Source: Sinanaerobacter sp. ZZT-01
GTDB lineage: Bacteria > Bacillota > Clostridia > Peptostreptococcales > Anaerovoracaceae
Assembly (NCBI RefSeq): GCF_035621135.1
Contig: NZ_CP141728.1
Location: forward strand, 3,100,001 to 3,164,000
Direction of reading: 5' to 3'
Length of the DNA: 64,000 nt
This document shows, one piece after another, positions 28,007 through 36,763 of this stretch. Position numbers and translations under genes: made by a program. Position 1 is the first letter of the stretch; each line of letters opens with the position of its first letter. Below the pieces are notes generated by a model. It saw nothing but the letters and a program-made list of their open reading frames with translations. It was not told where the DNA came from and did no database searches.

Positions 28007-28648
28007 ATGGAATCAAGTGAATTATTAGAGCTTTTAGATTTAGAATCGCCTTATGACTTTTCCTATTTTGAGCATTTTGCTGATTTGGTGGAATGTCAGG
28101 CATTTATTGAATATGAAGATTTTTATATGGTACTTTCAGAAACTCCATCTGAAATACTATGTGAGCTAAGTGAAACTTATTTTGATGATATATTAGCAAA
28201 TCTACCGGATAATATTATCGATATCTATACGTTGCTTACAAATATTCAAAAATGTCTAATTGGATTGGCTTCCAATGAAAAGACATTGGAAGACCGGCGC
28301 CTGTTCGTGGATGAACTTTATAAATTTCACAACTGGTACACGCTTGAGGGAATGGTGCATTGTTTTAGAAAAAAAGACGGCGTTATGCTCCATGTCCCCA
28401 TCTTTGAGGCACTTGCACTCTGCCGCCTTGAAAAGCTGAACGAAGACAGTTATGAATACGATTTCTCCGACTGCTTAGAGTATGAATTGGACTCATACAG
28501 CATGAATTTATCTTCTGTGATACACGCTGTTTACGAAACAGATGAAGACGACGGCGATGACAGCGAAATCGAAGATACCGCTTACTCCGACGGCCTTGTA
28601 GACTTAGAAAATCCAGTCATTGACAACGAATACGATGACGAATACTAA
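28007..28648 (+). CDS. Hypothetical acidic protein
   Basis: 213 residues, unrecognised. It is strongly acidic, with long Glu/Asp-rich runs (ETDEDDGDDSEIEDTAY at the end) and helical, leucine-rich N-terminal parts (SSELLELLDLESPYDFSYF). No transmembrane segment, signal peptide or motif. GGAGGG precedes the ATG, which begins one base after the murI stop, so the two are co-transcribed. It ends one base before the stop of the convergent Mur-ligase gene. A cytoplasmic accessory protein is the most that can be said. Confidence 0.7.
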   Translation: MESSELLELLDLESPYDFSYFEHFADLVECQAFIEYEDFYMVLSETPSEILCELSETYFDDILANLPDNIIDIYTLLTNIQKCLIGLASNEKTLEDRRLFVDELYKFHNWYTLEGMVHCFRKKDGVMLHVPIFEALALCRLEKLNEDSYEYDFSDCLEYELDSYSMNLSSVIHAVYETDEDDGDDSEIEDTAYSDGLVDLENPVIDNEYDDEY

Positions 28649-28649
28649 A

Positions 28650-30164
28650 TTATAAATATTTTTCTACGCATTCCACATCAGAAGGGTAATCCACATATTG
28701 CATACCTCGCTTTTGACGGGTTTCCCTTCCTTTTCCGGTTAAAAGAATTACGGTATTTTCTTTTGCTTCCTCAATCGCTTTCTTAATGCAGCTTTCACGG
28801 TCTTCTATGATTTCAAACGGACAATTTCGTTCTTTAATATAGTTTGCAATTTCATTTGAGATATCGCAAACAGACTCTTCTCCTGCATCTTCCTCGGTAA
28901 GATATACTTTTTTTGCATAGCGGGCTGCAATCTCTCCTAATTCTTCTCTTCTCTGATAAGCTTTTCCACCCGGGCACCCAAAAATAGATACGATATGGTA
29001 TTTCGGATATTCCTCTCGAATGGAAGCATAAAGCTTTTCAAAGCTCAGCTGATTATGAGCATAGTCTACAATTACATTCACTTTCTTCTCTTTATTTTGG
29101 AAGATTTCCATTCTTCCGCTTACCCGTGCAGTTCGAAGTCCTTCATACATATCTTTTTCCGGAATATTCAGTGCATAGCAGACCGCAATTGCTGCCAATG
29201 CATTTTCTACGTTAAACAAGCCCGGCATGGTAAGGAGGAATTCTTGCTCAAAGCTTGGCGTCCGAACCATAAAGGAAATTCCTTCTTGGTTTTTTATAAT
29301 TCTCGAACCGTAAATTTCTGCCTTTTCTGTCGTTCCAAATGTTACAATTCGTTCGCAGCCCTCTGCTGCATAAAGGATCTCTTCAATGTGATTGGAATCT
29401 AGATTGATGCAGGCCACAGTACTTTGTGCGAATAGCATAAGCTTTGACTCAAAATAATCATCAAAATCTCGATGCTCTGCATCACTGATATGATCCTCAC
29501 CAATATTTAAAAAGCATCCAATATCAAATGTAGTCCCCTGCACACGATTATATTTTAAAGCCTGACTTGAAACTTCCATAGTCAAGTATTCAATGCCACT
29601 GTTTACCGCATTTCGAAAATGCCGTTGCAGCATCATTGCTTCCGGTGTCGTCAAATGCGATTCTTCATCAATGACTCCATCATACGTATCAATGCTGGAA
29701 ACAATTGCACTCATTGGCTTTCCAATTCTTTTTAAATAATGATCTAAAATAGCACGGATAAAATAAGACGTGGTAGATTTGCCCTTTGTCCCTGTTATCC
29801 CTATTAAATTTAAGTCACACCAAGGTTTTTCATAAAAAAGATTGCCTAAAAGTGCCATAGTCTGGCGGATATCCCTGACGATAATATAATCGGATTCTAT
29901 CTCGTATTTCTTTTCTGAAACATAACAAAAAGCTCCGTTCTTTATCGCCGAAGTTAAATATTTTTCTAAAAAATGGATTCCCTTGCAGACAAATAAAGTA
30001 TGATTTTGGACTTCATTTGAATCATATGTGAGAAAAGAGACCTCTCGACCCATATTTTCTTCCTGTATGTGATAATCCGTAACCAGCCCATTTGCTTTCA
30101 GTAAATTTAAGTATTGCTCTAATGCATATGGTGGTTCCATTCCGCTTTGTATCTTATTTTCCAT
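28650..30164 (-). CDS. Mur ligase family protein, MurE-like
   Basis: 504 residues. The P-loop is GITGTKGKSTTSYFIRAIL (around residue 125, with Lys-Ser instead of the usual Lys-Thr), the central domain has LTTPEAMMLQRHFRN and YLTMEVSSQALKYNRVQGT (canonical MurE), and the C-terminal domain has VDYAHNQLSFEKLYA and LLTGKGRETRQ. The amino-acid pocket is odd: where DAP-adding MurE has DNPR, this one reads TEEDAGEES. The third amino acid therefore cannot be predicted, and this may be a MurE paralogue. It lies downstream of the ATP-grasp ligase in the same orientation. Confidence 0.85.
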   Translation of the reverse strand: MENKIQSGMEPPYALEQYLNLLKANGLVTDYHIQEENMGREVSFLTYDSNEVQNHTLFVCKGIHFLEKYLTSAIKNGAFCYVSEKKYEIESDYIIVRDIRQTMALLGNLFYEKPWCDLNLIGITGTKGKSTTSYFIRAILDHYLKRIGKPMSAIVSSIDTYDGVIDEESHLTTPEAMMLQRHFRNAVNSGIEYLTMEVSSQALKYNRVQGTTFDIGCFLNIGEDHISDAEHRDFDDYFESKLMLFAQSTVACINLDSNHIEEILYAAEGCERIVTFGTTEKAEIYGSRIIKNQEGISFMVRTPSFEQEFLLTMPGLFNVENALAAIAVCYALNIPEKDMYEGLRTARVSGRMEIFQNKEKKVNVIVDYAHNQLSFEKLYASIREEYPKYHIVSIFGCPGGKAYQRREELGEIAARYAKKVYLTEEDAGEESVCDISNEIANYIKERNCPFEIIEDRESCIKKAIEEAKENTVILLTGKGRETRQKRGMQYVDYPSDVECVEKYL

Positions 30165-30262
30165 GAAGCATTCCGCCCTTTCCTCATTTTTCGTATATAA
30201 CCCTAAATATTTTTTATAATACGGTTCTCTAATCTCTTCCTTAAAAGTCTTTTCCTTTGGCT

Positions 30263-31477
30263 CTATTGTTTTTTCCCTAAGTATTTTTTATATTTAATGT
30301 GATGCCCGAATTGGTTTTTATATAATTTTAATCTTCGAACCAGCCCATTATCCGGTTTATAGAAGAGAGGGTTTACTGCCTTGCCAGATGCAGCAAGCTG
30401 TTTCATTTTTTCCTGATATTCACGCGGCTTAATATACGTATACGCTACTTTTTTCGGCACTACCCACCAAAGAGATTCCTTCGTTACCACATGAAAATCC
30501 AAATCTTGCTCCCGTATATAATCTTCTGTCACGAGCTTCGCAATATTGGCACCGGCTCCTGTTACATAATAATTGCTTCTGCCTTGTCGTGTATTGATTT
30601 CAAAAACTTTGTACTTCCCGTCTCTCTGATCGTACTTAATATCAAAATTAGAAAACCCTACATAATGCATTTCTTCCAGTAATCTTTGCAGCTTGCCTTC
30701 CAATTCTTCGTTACGCTCTGTTATAATAACCGCGTGATTCCCGATCCCATGCGGTGTATGCTCTTCTAAAAGCACATGCCCCAGGCACATCATCTTCACT
30801 TTACCATGCTTGTCCGAATAATTGGTTAAAACTCGCATATAGGTATCATCTCCCGGTATAAAGTCCTGAATGATGATAGAATCTGTATAGCCTGCCCCAT
30901 AGACCTCACCGAGCACACGATCCAGTGTCTCACGGCTGTCTGCCTTATAAACCTTCTTTTGCGTCGCAAATGGGTGTTTCCAATATTCAATGCCATTTGA
31001 TGGTTTAATAATAAAAGGTGGATCAAACGGGAGATCGAAACCCATCCCATCCTTTGGATGATGCACAAAAGTATTTGGATAATCGACTCCAGTGCGCTCA
31101 CACATCGCATAAAATTTTTCTTTATGAATCAAGTCATTCATTAACTCAATATCAATATAAGGTGCGATCACATTGGCTGCAAACCGGTTTTTATTTTCAC
31201 TGGCAAGCTGTACATAGCTATCTCCGCAGCCAATCAGAAGAATTTTTTTCTCTTCATGTTTTTTTGCAAATTCATTGACCAAACGTAAAAAAGTTTCCTG
31301 CTCATCCGCCTTTTCATTCGCCGTATAATGGATAATTTTACTGCCGAAACATGGACCGCTGCTGTACTTTCCATAAACATAGCTTGTGATTCCGTATTCT
31401 TCATGAAATGCTCTCGCTACACTGTATACATTAATATCCCCTGCAAAAAGCAAAGGAATAAATGATTTTTCTTGCAT
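30263..31477 (-). CDS. ATP-grasp carboxylate-amine ligase
   Basis: 404 residues. ATP-grasp features are FIIKPSNGIEYWKH (first ATP lysine), IIIQDFIPGDDTYMRVL (adenine-binding edge) and KYKVFEINTRQGRSNYYV (metal-binding Glu and Asn). The N-terminal part (FAGDINVYSVARAFHEEYG) is a pre-ATP-grasp fold. The family includes D-aspartate ligases that build peptidoglycan side chains. The neighbouring MurE-like and MurI genes make a cell-wall role attractive but unproven. Start has CGGAGG upstream. Confidence 0.8.
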   Translation of the reverse strand: MQEKSFIPLLFAGDINVYSVARAFHEEYGITSYVYGKYSSGPCFGSKIIHYTANEKADEQETFLRLVNEFAKKHEEKKILLIGCGDSYVQLASENKNRFAANVIAPYIDIELMNDLIHKEKFYAMCERTGVDYPNTFVHHPKDGMGFDLPFDPPFIIKPSNGIEYWKHPFATQKKVYKADSRETLDRVLGEVYGAGYTDSIIIQDFIPGDDTYMRVLTNYSDKHGKVKMMCLGHVLLEEHTPHGIGNHAVIITERNEELEGKLQRLLEEMHYVGFSNFDIKYDQRDGKYKVFEINTRQGRSNYYVTGAGANIAKLVTEDYIREQDLDFHVVTKESLWWVVPKKVAYTYIKPREYQEKMKQLAASGKAVNPLFYKPDNGLVRRLKLYKNQFGHHIKYKKYLGKKQ

Positions 31478-31535
31478 AATTCAGCCTCCGCTATTATTAT
31501 TATTTTTTTTAGTATCTCTATAAACTTATCTTTTT

Positions 31536-31554
31536 AGTATACCATAAATGGTAT
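31536..31554 (-). promoter_or_regulatory. Palindrome overlapping a possible -10 element
   Basis: ATACCAT-AA-ATGGTAT is a perfect 16-base palindrome. The minus strand reads TATACT at its edge, a good -10 for the ATP-grasp gene, but no convincing -35 element is present. It may be an operator or chance. Confidence 0.3.
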
Positions 31555-31690
31555 AAAATTCTTCATTTTCTTCCTATTTATTGACGGACATTTACATTTT
31601 TTATTTTTTCCCTCTATTATAAATAAAATAGAGATTCAACCGTTTCGTTAAACCTCCATTTCAAAGTCAATATCTATAGTCTCCGTTTCT

Positions 31691-33292
31691 CTATTTTCCT
31701 GCCATCACAGCAGCCTGAACAAATGCTAAAAAGAGAGGATGTGCTTGATTCGGGCGGCTCTTGAATTCAGGATGAAATTGAACCGCAACAAAGAAATCAT
31801 TCTTCGGATATTCAATCACTTCTACAATGCGCTCATCTGGTGATGTCCCACTGATTAACAGTCCTTCTTCCTGCATCTGTTTTCTAAACGCATTATTAAA
31901 CTCGTAACGATGGCGGTGGCGTTCTTGAATCATATCCCCGCCATAGACACGTTTCAGTATGCTCTCTTCTTTCATTTTGCACGGATAGCTTCCGAGACGC
32001 ATCGTCCCGCCCTTCTGAATGTTACCATCTTGCCCGGGCATAAAATCAATCACAAGATTTTCACTTTGATTCGAAAATTCTCTGGAAGTTGCATCTGATA
32101 TTCCACAAACATTTTTTGCAAATTCAATGACAGCAATCTGCATCCCTAAGCAAATACCAAAATAAGGTATATTATTTTCGCGTGCAAATTTGCAGGCTTT
32201 TATCTTACCTTCAATTCCCCGGTCTCCAAATCCTCCCGGTACCAAAATGCCTTGGCACTTCTCCAAAAGACGCTTTGCTTCCTCATCCCCGGTAATCTCT
32301 TCACTATCTACCCAGTGAAAATTCACTTTTGTTCCTGCCTCATACCCTGCATGCGATAACGCCTCTGCAACAGATAAATAAGCATCCTTAAGCTTAACAT
32401 ACTTCCCTACAATAGCAATGGATACCTCTTTTGTGCAAGCTTTCATCCGCAGCAGCATCTCCTGCCACTTCGTCAGGTCAGGCTCCGGCGTCTCCAGATG
32501 CAGTGCACGGCAAACTACATGGTCTAAACCGTTTTCATGAAGCATTAGCGGTGCTTCATACAAATTAGAAACGGTATCATTTTCAATGACAGAATCCAGT
32601 GTTACATCACAGAAAAGAGAAATTTTCTGTTTGATCCCATCATCTATTTTTGAATCGGACCTTGTAACAATGATATCTGGTGTGATTCCCATCGACCTTA
32701 GTTCTTTTACCGAATGCTGTGTCGGTTTTGATTTATGTTCATTTGAGCCCTGAAGGTACGGAACCAACGTCACATGGATAAAAATGCAGTTTTCTTTACC
32801 CATTTCGTTGCGTATCTGCCGAATGGCTTCCAAGAAAGGCTGACTTTCAATATCGCCAATCGTTCCCCCTATTTCTGTAATGACGACATCTGCATCACTC
32901 TTCTTTGATACTCCGTATATAAATTCCTTAATTTCATTAGTAATATGTGGTATGACTTGAATGGTTTCCCCTAAATATTCGCCGTTCCGTTCTTTATTTA
33001 ATACATTCCAATAGACCTTTCCCGTTGTGAGATTTGAAAGCTTATTTAAATTTTCGTCAATAAAACGTTCATAATGGCCTAAATCCAAATCTGTTTCTGC
33101 TCCATCTTCTGTGACGAATACCTCACCATGCTGAAAAGGATTAATGGTTCCGGGGTCCACATTGATATACGGGTCCAGCTTTTGCGCTGCTACTTTCAAT
33201 CCTCTCTCTTTTAATAATCTTCCTAATGATGCTGCTGTAATTCCTTTTCCAAGGCCGGAAACCACACCGCCAGTTACAAATATATATTTCAT
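31691..33292 (-). CDS. pyrG: CTP synthase
   Basis: 533 residues, normal length. The N-terminal amidoligase domain starts [20 protein letters not shown], and the C-terminal glutamine amidotransferase domain has the nucleophile Cys in [15 protein letters not shown] and the His/Glu pair in [11 protein letters not shown]. It converts UTP to CTP with glutamine as ammonia donor. It starts 24 bases after the ANTAR gene, so glnA, ANTAR regulator and pyrG form a run in one direction that links glutamine supply and use. Confidence 0.96.
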   Translation of the reverse strand: MKYIFVTGGVVSGLGKGITAASLGRLLKERGLKVAAQKLDPYINVDPGTINPFQHGEVFVTEDGAETDLDLGHYERFIDENLNKLSNLTTGKVYWNVLNKERNGEYLGETIQVIPHITNEIKEFIYGVSKKSDADVVITEIGGTIGDIESQPFLEAIRQIRNEMGKENCIFIHVTLVPYLQGSNEHKSKPTQHSVKELRSMGITPDIIVTRSDSKIDDGIKQKISLFCDVTLDSVIENDTVSNLYEAPLMLHENGLDHVVCRALHLETPEPDLTKWQEMLLRMKACTKEVSIAIVGKYVKLKDAYLSVAEALSHAGYEAGTKVNFHWVDSEEITGDEEAKRLLEKCQGILVPGGFGDRGIEGKIKACKFARENNIPYFGICLGMQIAVIEFAKNVCGISDATSREFSNQSENLVIDFMPGQDGNIQKGGTMRLGSYPCKMKEESILKRVYGGDMIQERHRHRYEFNNAFRKQMQEEGLLISGTSPDERIVEVIEYPKNDFFVAVQFHPEFKSRPNQAHPLFLAFVQAAVMAGK

Positions 33293-33316
33293 CCTTCTCC
33301 CTTCTTTCTTAACTTC

Positions 33317-33886
33317 TTAAAATTCAAACGTTTTGAGAACCTGCTCGGCCACAGCTCTTTTTGTCATTCTCCGATCCATTGCCTGTTTCTCAAGATATTT
33401 ATGTGCCTCTGCTTCACTCATTTTCGTCTTTTCAATAATGAGACATTTCGCCCGAGTGATCAACCGCATATCCTCAAGATTCTGTACTAGCCGGTTATTC
33501 TCGCTCTTTAACCTTTGCAAGCGGTTATACACTGCATTTGCCATTCTAAGTACACTCCAGAAAGTTTCTTTATCAACTGGTTTTGAAACGGTAAAGATAC
33601 CGCTTATTTCCGCTTTCTCCGCTATGATGTGATACAATTCATTCTTCACAATTAAAACGACCTGAGTAATGCTGTCTGAAACAATATCTAAAGCTAGTTC
33701 TTCCCCAAACTCATCCGGCAATGGTGTATGGATGATGCACAAATCATAGCTTTGATCCAATAATAGGCGTCTTGCTTCTCCGCAATTTTCCAAAGTCACA
33801 ATCTCAGCAAAGGATGCATGATAAAGCAGTTCCAAAATATCGGGTATTTTATTGTTTGAACTCGATACAATAAGAGCTCGTTCCAT
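33317..33886 (-). CDS. ANTAR-domain antiterminator with pseudo-receiver domain
   Basis: 189 residues. The C-terminal ANTAR RNA-binding domain is clear: ITRAKCLIIEKTKMSEAEAH, then YLEKQAMDRRMTKRAVAEQV. The N-terminal receiver-like domain lacks the phosphorylation apparatus: the phosphoacceptor position is His (DLCIIHTPLPDE) and the acidic pair after strand 1 is absent (IVSSSNNK). A coiled-coil-forming helix joins the domains. ANTAR proteins bind RNA hairpins with hexaloops and stop intrinsic terminators from forming. Such hairpins lie in the glnA and asnA leaders next to it. It is encoded between glnA and pyrG. Confidence 0.88.
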   Translation of the reverse strand: MERALIVSSSNNKIPDILELLYHASFAEIVTLENCGEARRLLLDQSYDLCIIHTPLPDEFGEELALDIVSDSITQVVLIVKNELYHIIAEKAEISGIFTVSKPVDKETFWSVLRMANAVYNRLQRLKSENNRLVQNLEDMRLITRAKCLIIEKTKMSEAEAHKYLEKQAMDRRMTKRAVAEQVLKTFEF

Positions 33887-33925
33887 AGAATATCACTCCT
33901 TTTATTTGAACCCTTTACGTAAGGA

Positions 33926-35242
33926 TTAAAGTACTTTAAAATAACGTTCAAAATAAAAGTCATTTTTATCTGTTGACAAAAAATCCTGATACTCTTTTTC
34001 CTTCATGAGATTATACTTTTCCAATAATTCTCTTCCAATAACTCTTTCAACAAAATTGCTGTTTCTCATCTGCTTTAATGCGCACATCATATCTTCGGGA
34101 AGCTTAGTCAATTTTTCCACCAAACCCTCTTTAGCAGTATACAAATTTAAATCAAGGGGTTCTCTCAGTTTATAATTTGCTTCAATCCCGTCCAAGCCTG
34201 CATGTAGAATTAAAGAAAAGGCAAGGTAAGGGTTTACTGTTGGATCAGGGGAGCGAAGCTCCATACGTGTTTTTTCTCCGGTTTCTGCTGGAATGCGTAT
34301 TAACTGCGATCGATTTTGATGTGACCAAGATACATATTTAGGTGCTTCAAAGCTTCCTAATCGGTCATACGAATTAATATTCGGGTTTAAAAATGCAGAT
34401 ATCTCACTTGTTTTTTCTAAAATGCCCTCAATAAAACTATTCACAATGGAATCGTATTCCCCATATTCATTTCCAAATATATTTAACCCGTCCTTTGAAA
34501 GAGATAAATTGATGTGCAATCCGCTCCCGCTTTTATCAGGAATCGGCTTTGGCATAAAGGAAGCGTGTAATCCGTTTTTTGAGGCAATGGCTTTGATTAC
34601 CGATTTATAAGTTAAGAAGTTATCCGCTGCGGTCAAAGCATCGCTGTATTTAAAATCTATTTCATTCTGACCCGGCCCCTGTTCATGATGAGAAGTTTCC
34701 GGCTTAATTCCCATATCTTCAAGTGTCAGGCATATTTCTCGTCTTACATTTTCACCTTTGTCTAACGGAGCAATGTCAAGGTATCCGCCTTGATCCTGTG
34801 TAACCGTAGTCGGCTCACCGTTTTCATCGGTTTGAAAAAGATAAAATTCGCATTCTGCTCCGACCAGGCAAAGATAACCCATCTCTCTGCACCTTCGAAG
34901 TGCATTCTTCAAAAGATTTCTTGTATCAAACATATATTCTGAACCGTTTGGATTCCTTATGTCACAGAGAAATTTTGCGACTCTGCCTTGCTGTGGTCGC
35001 CACGGCAGTAAGCTTAAGGTAGATGCGTCCGGAAAGAGAAACAAATCTGACTTTGAAATATCTCCATATCCCTTGATCGCTGAAGCATCAAAGGATATTC
35101 CATTTTCAAACGCACGCTCCAGTTCATCCGGCATAATGGATATTTGTTTTTCCGTCCCAAACAAATCACAAAATGCAAGACGTATAAATTTGATATCATT
35201 TGTCTTGACATATTCTAAAATTTCTTTGATAGAATCAGGCAT
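33926..35242 (-). CDS. glnA: Type I glutamine synthetase
   Basis: 438 residues, the length of the GSI-alpha form of Gram-positive bacteria, without the adenylylation tyrosine loop. Motifs: FCDLFGTEKQISIMPDEL (beta-grasp domain), CEFYLF, SHHEQGPGQNEIDFKYSDAL, ASFMPKPIPDKSGSGLHIN and NRSQLIRIPAETGEKTRMEL. It makes glutamine from glutamate, ammonia and ATP. AGGAGG precedes the ATG. The gene is preceded by a leader with a hexaloop hairpin and an intrinsic terminator, and followed by the ANTAR regulator. Confidence 0.96.
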   Translation of the reverse strand: MPDSIKEILEYVKTNDIKFIRLAFCDLFGTEKQISIMPDELERAFENGISFDASAIKGYGDISKSDLFLFPDASTLSLLPWRPQQGRVAKFLCDIRNPNGSEYMFDTRNLLKNALRRCREMGYLCLVGAECEFYLFQTDENGEPTTVTQDQGGYLDIAPLDKGENVRREICLTLEDMGIKPETSHHEQGPGQNEIDFKYSDALTAADNFLTYKSVIKAIASKNGLHASFMPKPIPDKSGSGLHINLSLSKDGLNIFGNEYGEYDSIVNSFIEGILEKTSEISAFLNPNINSYDRLGSFEAPKYVSWSHQNRSQLIRIPAETGEKTRMELRSPDPTVNPYLAFSLILHAGLDGIEANYKLREPLDLNLYTAKEGLVEKLTKLPEDMMCALKQMRNSNFVERVIGRELLEKYNLMKEKEYQDFLSTDKNDFYFERYFKVL

Positions 35243-35307
35243 TCTTTTTCCTCCTTAGACTCAACACTTCTAATAATTATATAAAGATAAAATATACGAT
35301 AAACCTT

Positions 35308-35399
35308 AAAAAAAGAAAAACGTCCATCAAATTGTGGTCAAAAATTAGAATTAGCTAAAATGACTAATTATATTTATCTGACATCTATTTTGATGAACG
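35308..35399 (-). terminator. Leader terminator upstream of glnA
   Basis: Minus strand CGTTCATCAAA (35399 to 35389) pairs with TTTGATGGACG (35331 to 35321) with one G-U pair, followed by TTTTTCTTTTTTT. The 57 bases between the arms hold another small hairpin (35349 to 35369). The terminator is between the promoter and the glnA start, so it should limit glnA expression unless blocked. Confidence 0.75.
35349..35369 (-). promoter_or_regulatory. Small hairpin inside the glnA leader terminator
   Basis: Minus strand AATTAGT-CATTTTA-GCTAATT forms a seven-base-pair stem with one G-U pair and a seven-base loop. It lies between the two arms of the terminator. The loop is one base longer than an ANTAR hexaloop and lacks G at position 4. 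Confidence 0.4.
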
Positions 35400-35410
35400 C
35401 CTTTGTTCAT
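35393..35410 (-). promoter_or_regulatory. Hexaloop antiterminator hairpin in the glnA leader
   Basis: Minus strand ATGAAC-(AAAGGC)-GTTCAT: six base pairs and a loop of six with A1 and G4, the ANTAR-target signature. Its 3' arm is the core of the 5' terminator arm, so the two folds exclude each other. The predicted transcript begins within a few bases of the hairpin. Confidence 0.65.
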
Positions 35411-35416
35411 TCTATT

Positions 35417-35445
35417 AGAATAAACAAAGGATTCTTTCTTGTCAA
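35417..35445 (-). promoter_or_regulatory. Predicted promoter of glnA
   Basis: Minus strand TTGACA, 17 bases, TATTCT. A 13-base dyad (CCTTTGTTCATTC and GAATAAACAAAGG, five-base spacer, 35400 to 35430) covers the -10 element and could be a repressor site or an alternative RNA fold. Confidence 0.6.
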
Positions 35446-35484
35446 TACTATCTAAAATGGATATGAATTTTTTTTATAAAAAGC

Positions 35485-35513
35485 TAGACAAAAGGCTCCT
35501 TCCATGCTAAAAT
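35485..35513 (+). promoter_or_regulatory. Predicted promoter of asnA
   Basis: TAGACA, 17 bases, TAAAAT. The transcript would start near 35520 and enter the hexaloop hairpin immediately. Confidence 0.55.
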
Positions 35514-35524
35514 TTTTTAATATT

Positions 35525-35540
35525 ACAGCAAAGGCGCTGT
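35525..35540 (+). promoter_or_regulatory. Hexaloop antiterminator hairpin in the asnA leader
   Basis: ACAGC-(AAAGGC)-GCTGT: five Watson-Crick pairs (seven with G-U pairs) and the same hexaloop AAAGGC as in the glnA leader. The 3' side of the loop and stem is the 5' arm of the leader terminator. Confidence 0.65.
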
Positions 35541-35573
35541 GGAACTTTTTTCCACTGCGTCTTTTTCTTTTTT
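35533..35573 (+). terminator. Leader terminator upstream of asnA
   Basis: GGCGCTGTGGAA pairs with TTCCACTGCGTC (one mismatch, one G-U), followed by TTTTTCTTTTTT. No plus-strand gene ends upstream, so this is an attenuator for asnA. No T-box features (specifier loop, antiterminator bulge) were found. Confidence 0.75.
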
Positions 35574-35603
35574 GAATGGTATACTTGGAAAGGAATGAGG
35601 AGT

Positions 35604-36611
35604 ATGCAATATTTTACACTAACAAAAGAGTATAAAAGTACCTTGTCTCTCTACGAAACACAAACTGCCATCGGCATGCTGAAACGATGCTTCGAAGATT
35701 ACTTGTCTCAACGACTTAATTTAAAAAGAGTGTCAGCTCCATTATTTGTCGATCCCAAAACCGGATTAAATGATGACTTAAATGGAACAGAACATCCTGT
35801 TGAATTTGAGGTTGCTGAAACCGGAGAAATGGCACAAGTCGTCCATTCTCTGGCCAAATGGAAGAGAATGGCTTTGTACCAATATGGTTTTCCTGTGGGA
35901 GAAGGCATCTATACGAATATGAATGCAATCCGAAAAGAAGAAGAAATGGATCGGCTGCATTCTATTTATGTGGATCAATGGGATTGGGAAAAAATCATCG
36001 ACGAGCAAGAACGCAAGATTGAATATTTAAAAAGAACCGTTCAAGAGATTGTAAATTCTATTTGCGATACAAAGGACTTTTTAATGCAAACCTATCCTCA
36101 GCTGACGAAAAATCTATCTCGAAATATAAGTTTTATCACCACGCAGCAGCTAGAAGATCAATATCCAATGCAAACTCCAAAAGAACGAGAAAATCTCTAT
36201 CTAAAAGAGCATAAATCTGCTTTTATTATGCAAATTGGTGATGTATTAAAATCTGGTCTAAAGCACGACGGCCGAGCACCTGATTATGACGATTGGACGC
36301 TGAATGGTGACATCGTCTTTTGGAACGACATACTTGAATGTGCCTTTGAAGTTTCTTCGATGGGAATCCGAGTCGATGAAAAGGCAATGAGTGAGCAACT
36401 TGAAAAAGCAGGTTGTAACGACCGAAAATCTCTTCCTTTTCATAGAATGCTTCTTAACGGTGAATTGCCATTGACGATTGGCGGAGGAATTGGGCAATCC
36501 AGGCTTTCTATGCTCCTTCTCGAAAAAGCACACATTGGAGAAGTTCAGGTATCCATATGGAACAAGGAAACACTTCAACATTGCAAAAAAGAAAACATTC
36601 CTCTTCTTTAA
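35604..36611 (+). CDS. asnA: Aspartate-ammonia ligase (asparagine synthetase A)
   Basis: About 335 residues, close to the Escherichia coli enzyme. Shared motifs: APLFVDPKTGLNDDLNGTE, VVHSLAKWKRMALYQYGF, LHSIYVDQWDWEKII, RAPDYDDW, SSMGIRVDEKAM and TIGGGIGQSRLSMLLL. It makes asparagine from aspartate, ammonia and ATP, with a fold related to class II aminoacyl-tRNA synthetases. The ATG at 35604 has AAAGGAA upstream. It is divergent from glnA and has its own attenuated leader. Confidence 0.96.
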   Translation: MQYFTLTKEYKSTLSLYETQTAIGMLKRCFEDYLSQRLNLKRVSAPLFVDPKTGLNDDLNGTEHPVEFEVAETGEMAQVVHSLAKWKRMALYQYGFPVGEGIYTNMNAIRKEEEMDRLHSIYVDQWDWEKIIDEQERKIEYLKRTVQEIVNSICDTKDFLMQTYPQLTKNLSRNISFITTQQLEDQYPMQTPKERENLYLKEHKSAFIMQIGDVLKSGLKHDGRAPDYDDWTLNGDIVFWNDILECAFEVSSMGIRVDEKAMSEQLEKAGCNDRKSLPFHRMLLNGELPLTIGGGIGQSRLSMLLLEKAHIGEVQVSIWNKETLQHCKKENIPLL

Positions 36612-36690
36612 TTTCATATAAAAAACTTTCATCTAAATACAGAATTTCTATGAAAATGCACTATGAATAAATAATAATTTAGAATGTATC

Positions 36691-36719
36691 TTGAATTATT
36701 TTCCTAATAGGGCTATACT
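36691..36719 (+). promoter_or_regulatory. Predicted promoter of the hemerythrin gene
   Basis: TTGAAT, 17 bases, TATACT, ending 45 bases before the start codon. Confidence 0.6.
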
Positions 36720-36763
36720 CAGATTTATAATATAAAAATGTAAAACATTGGGGGGTTCCTATC

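Noticed and set aside
35431-35600. T-box riboswitch ahead of asnA
   Set aside because: A terminator is present, but the leader is only about 80 bases and lacks the specifier loop and the conserved antiterminator bulge sequence.
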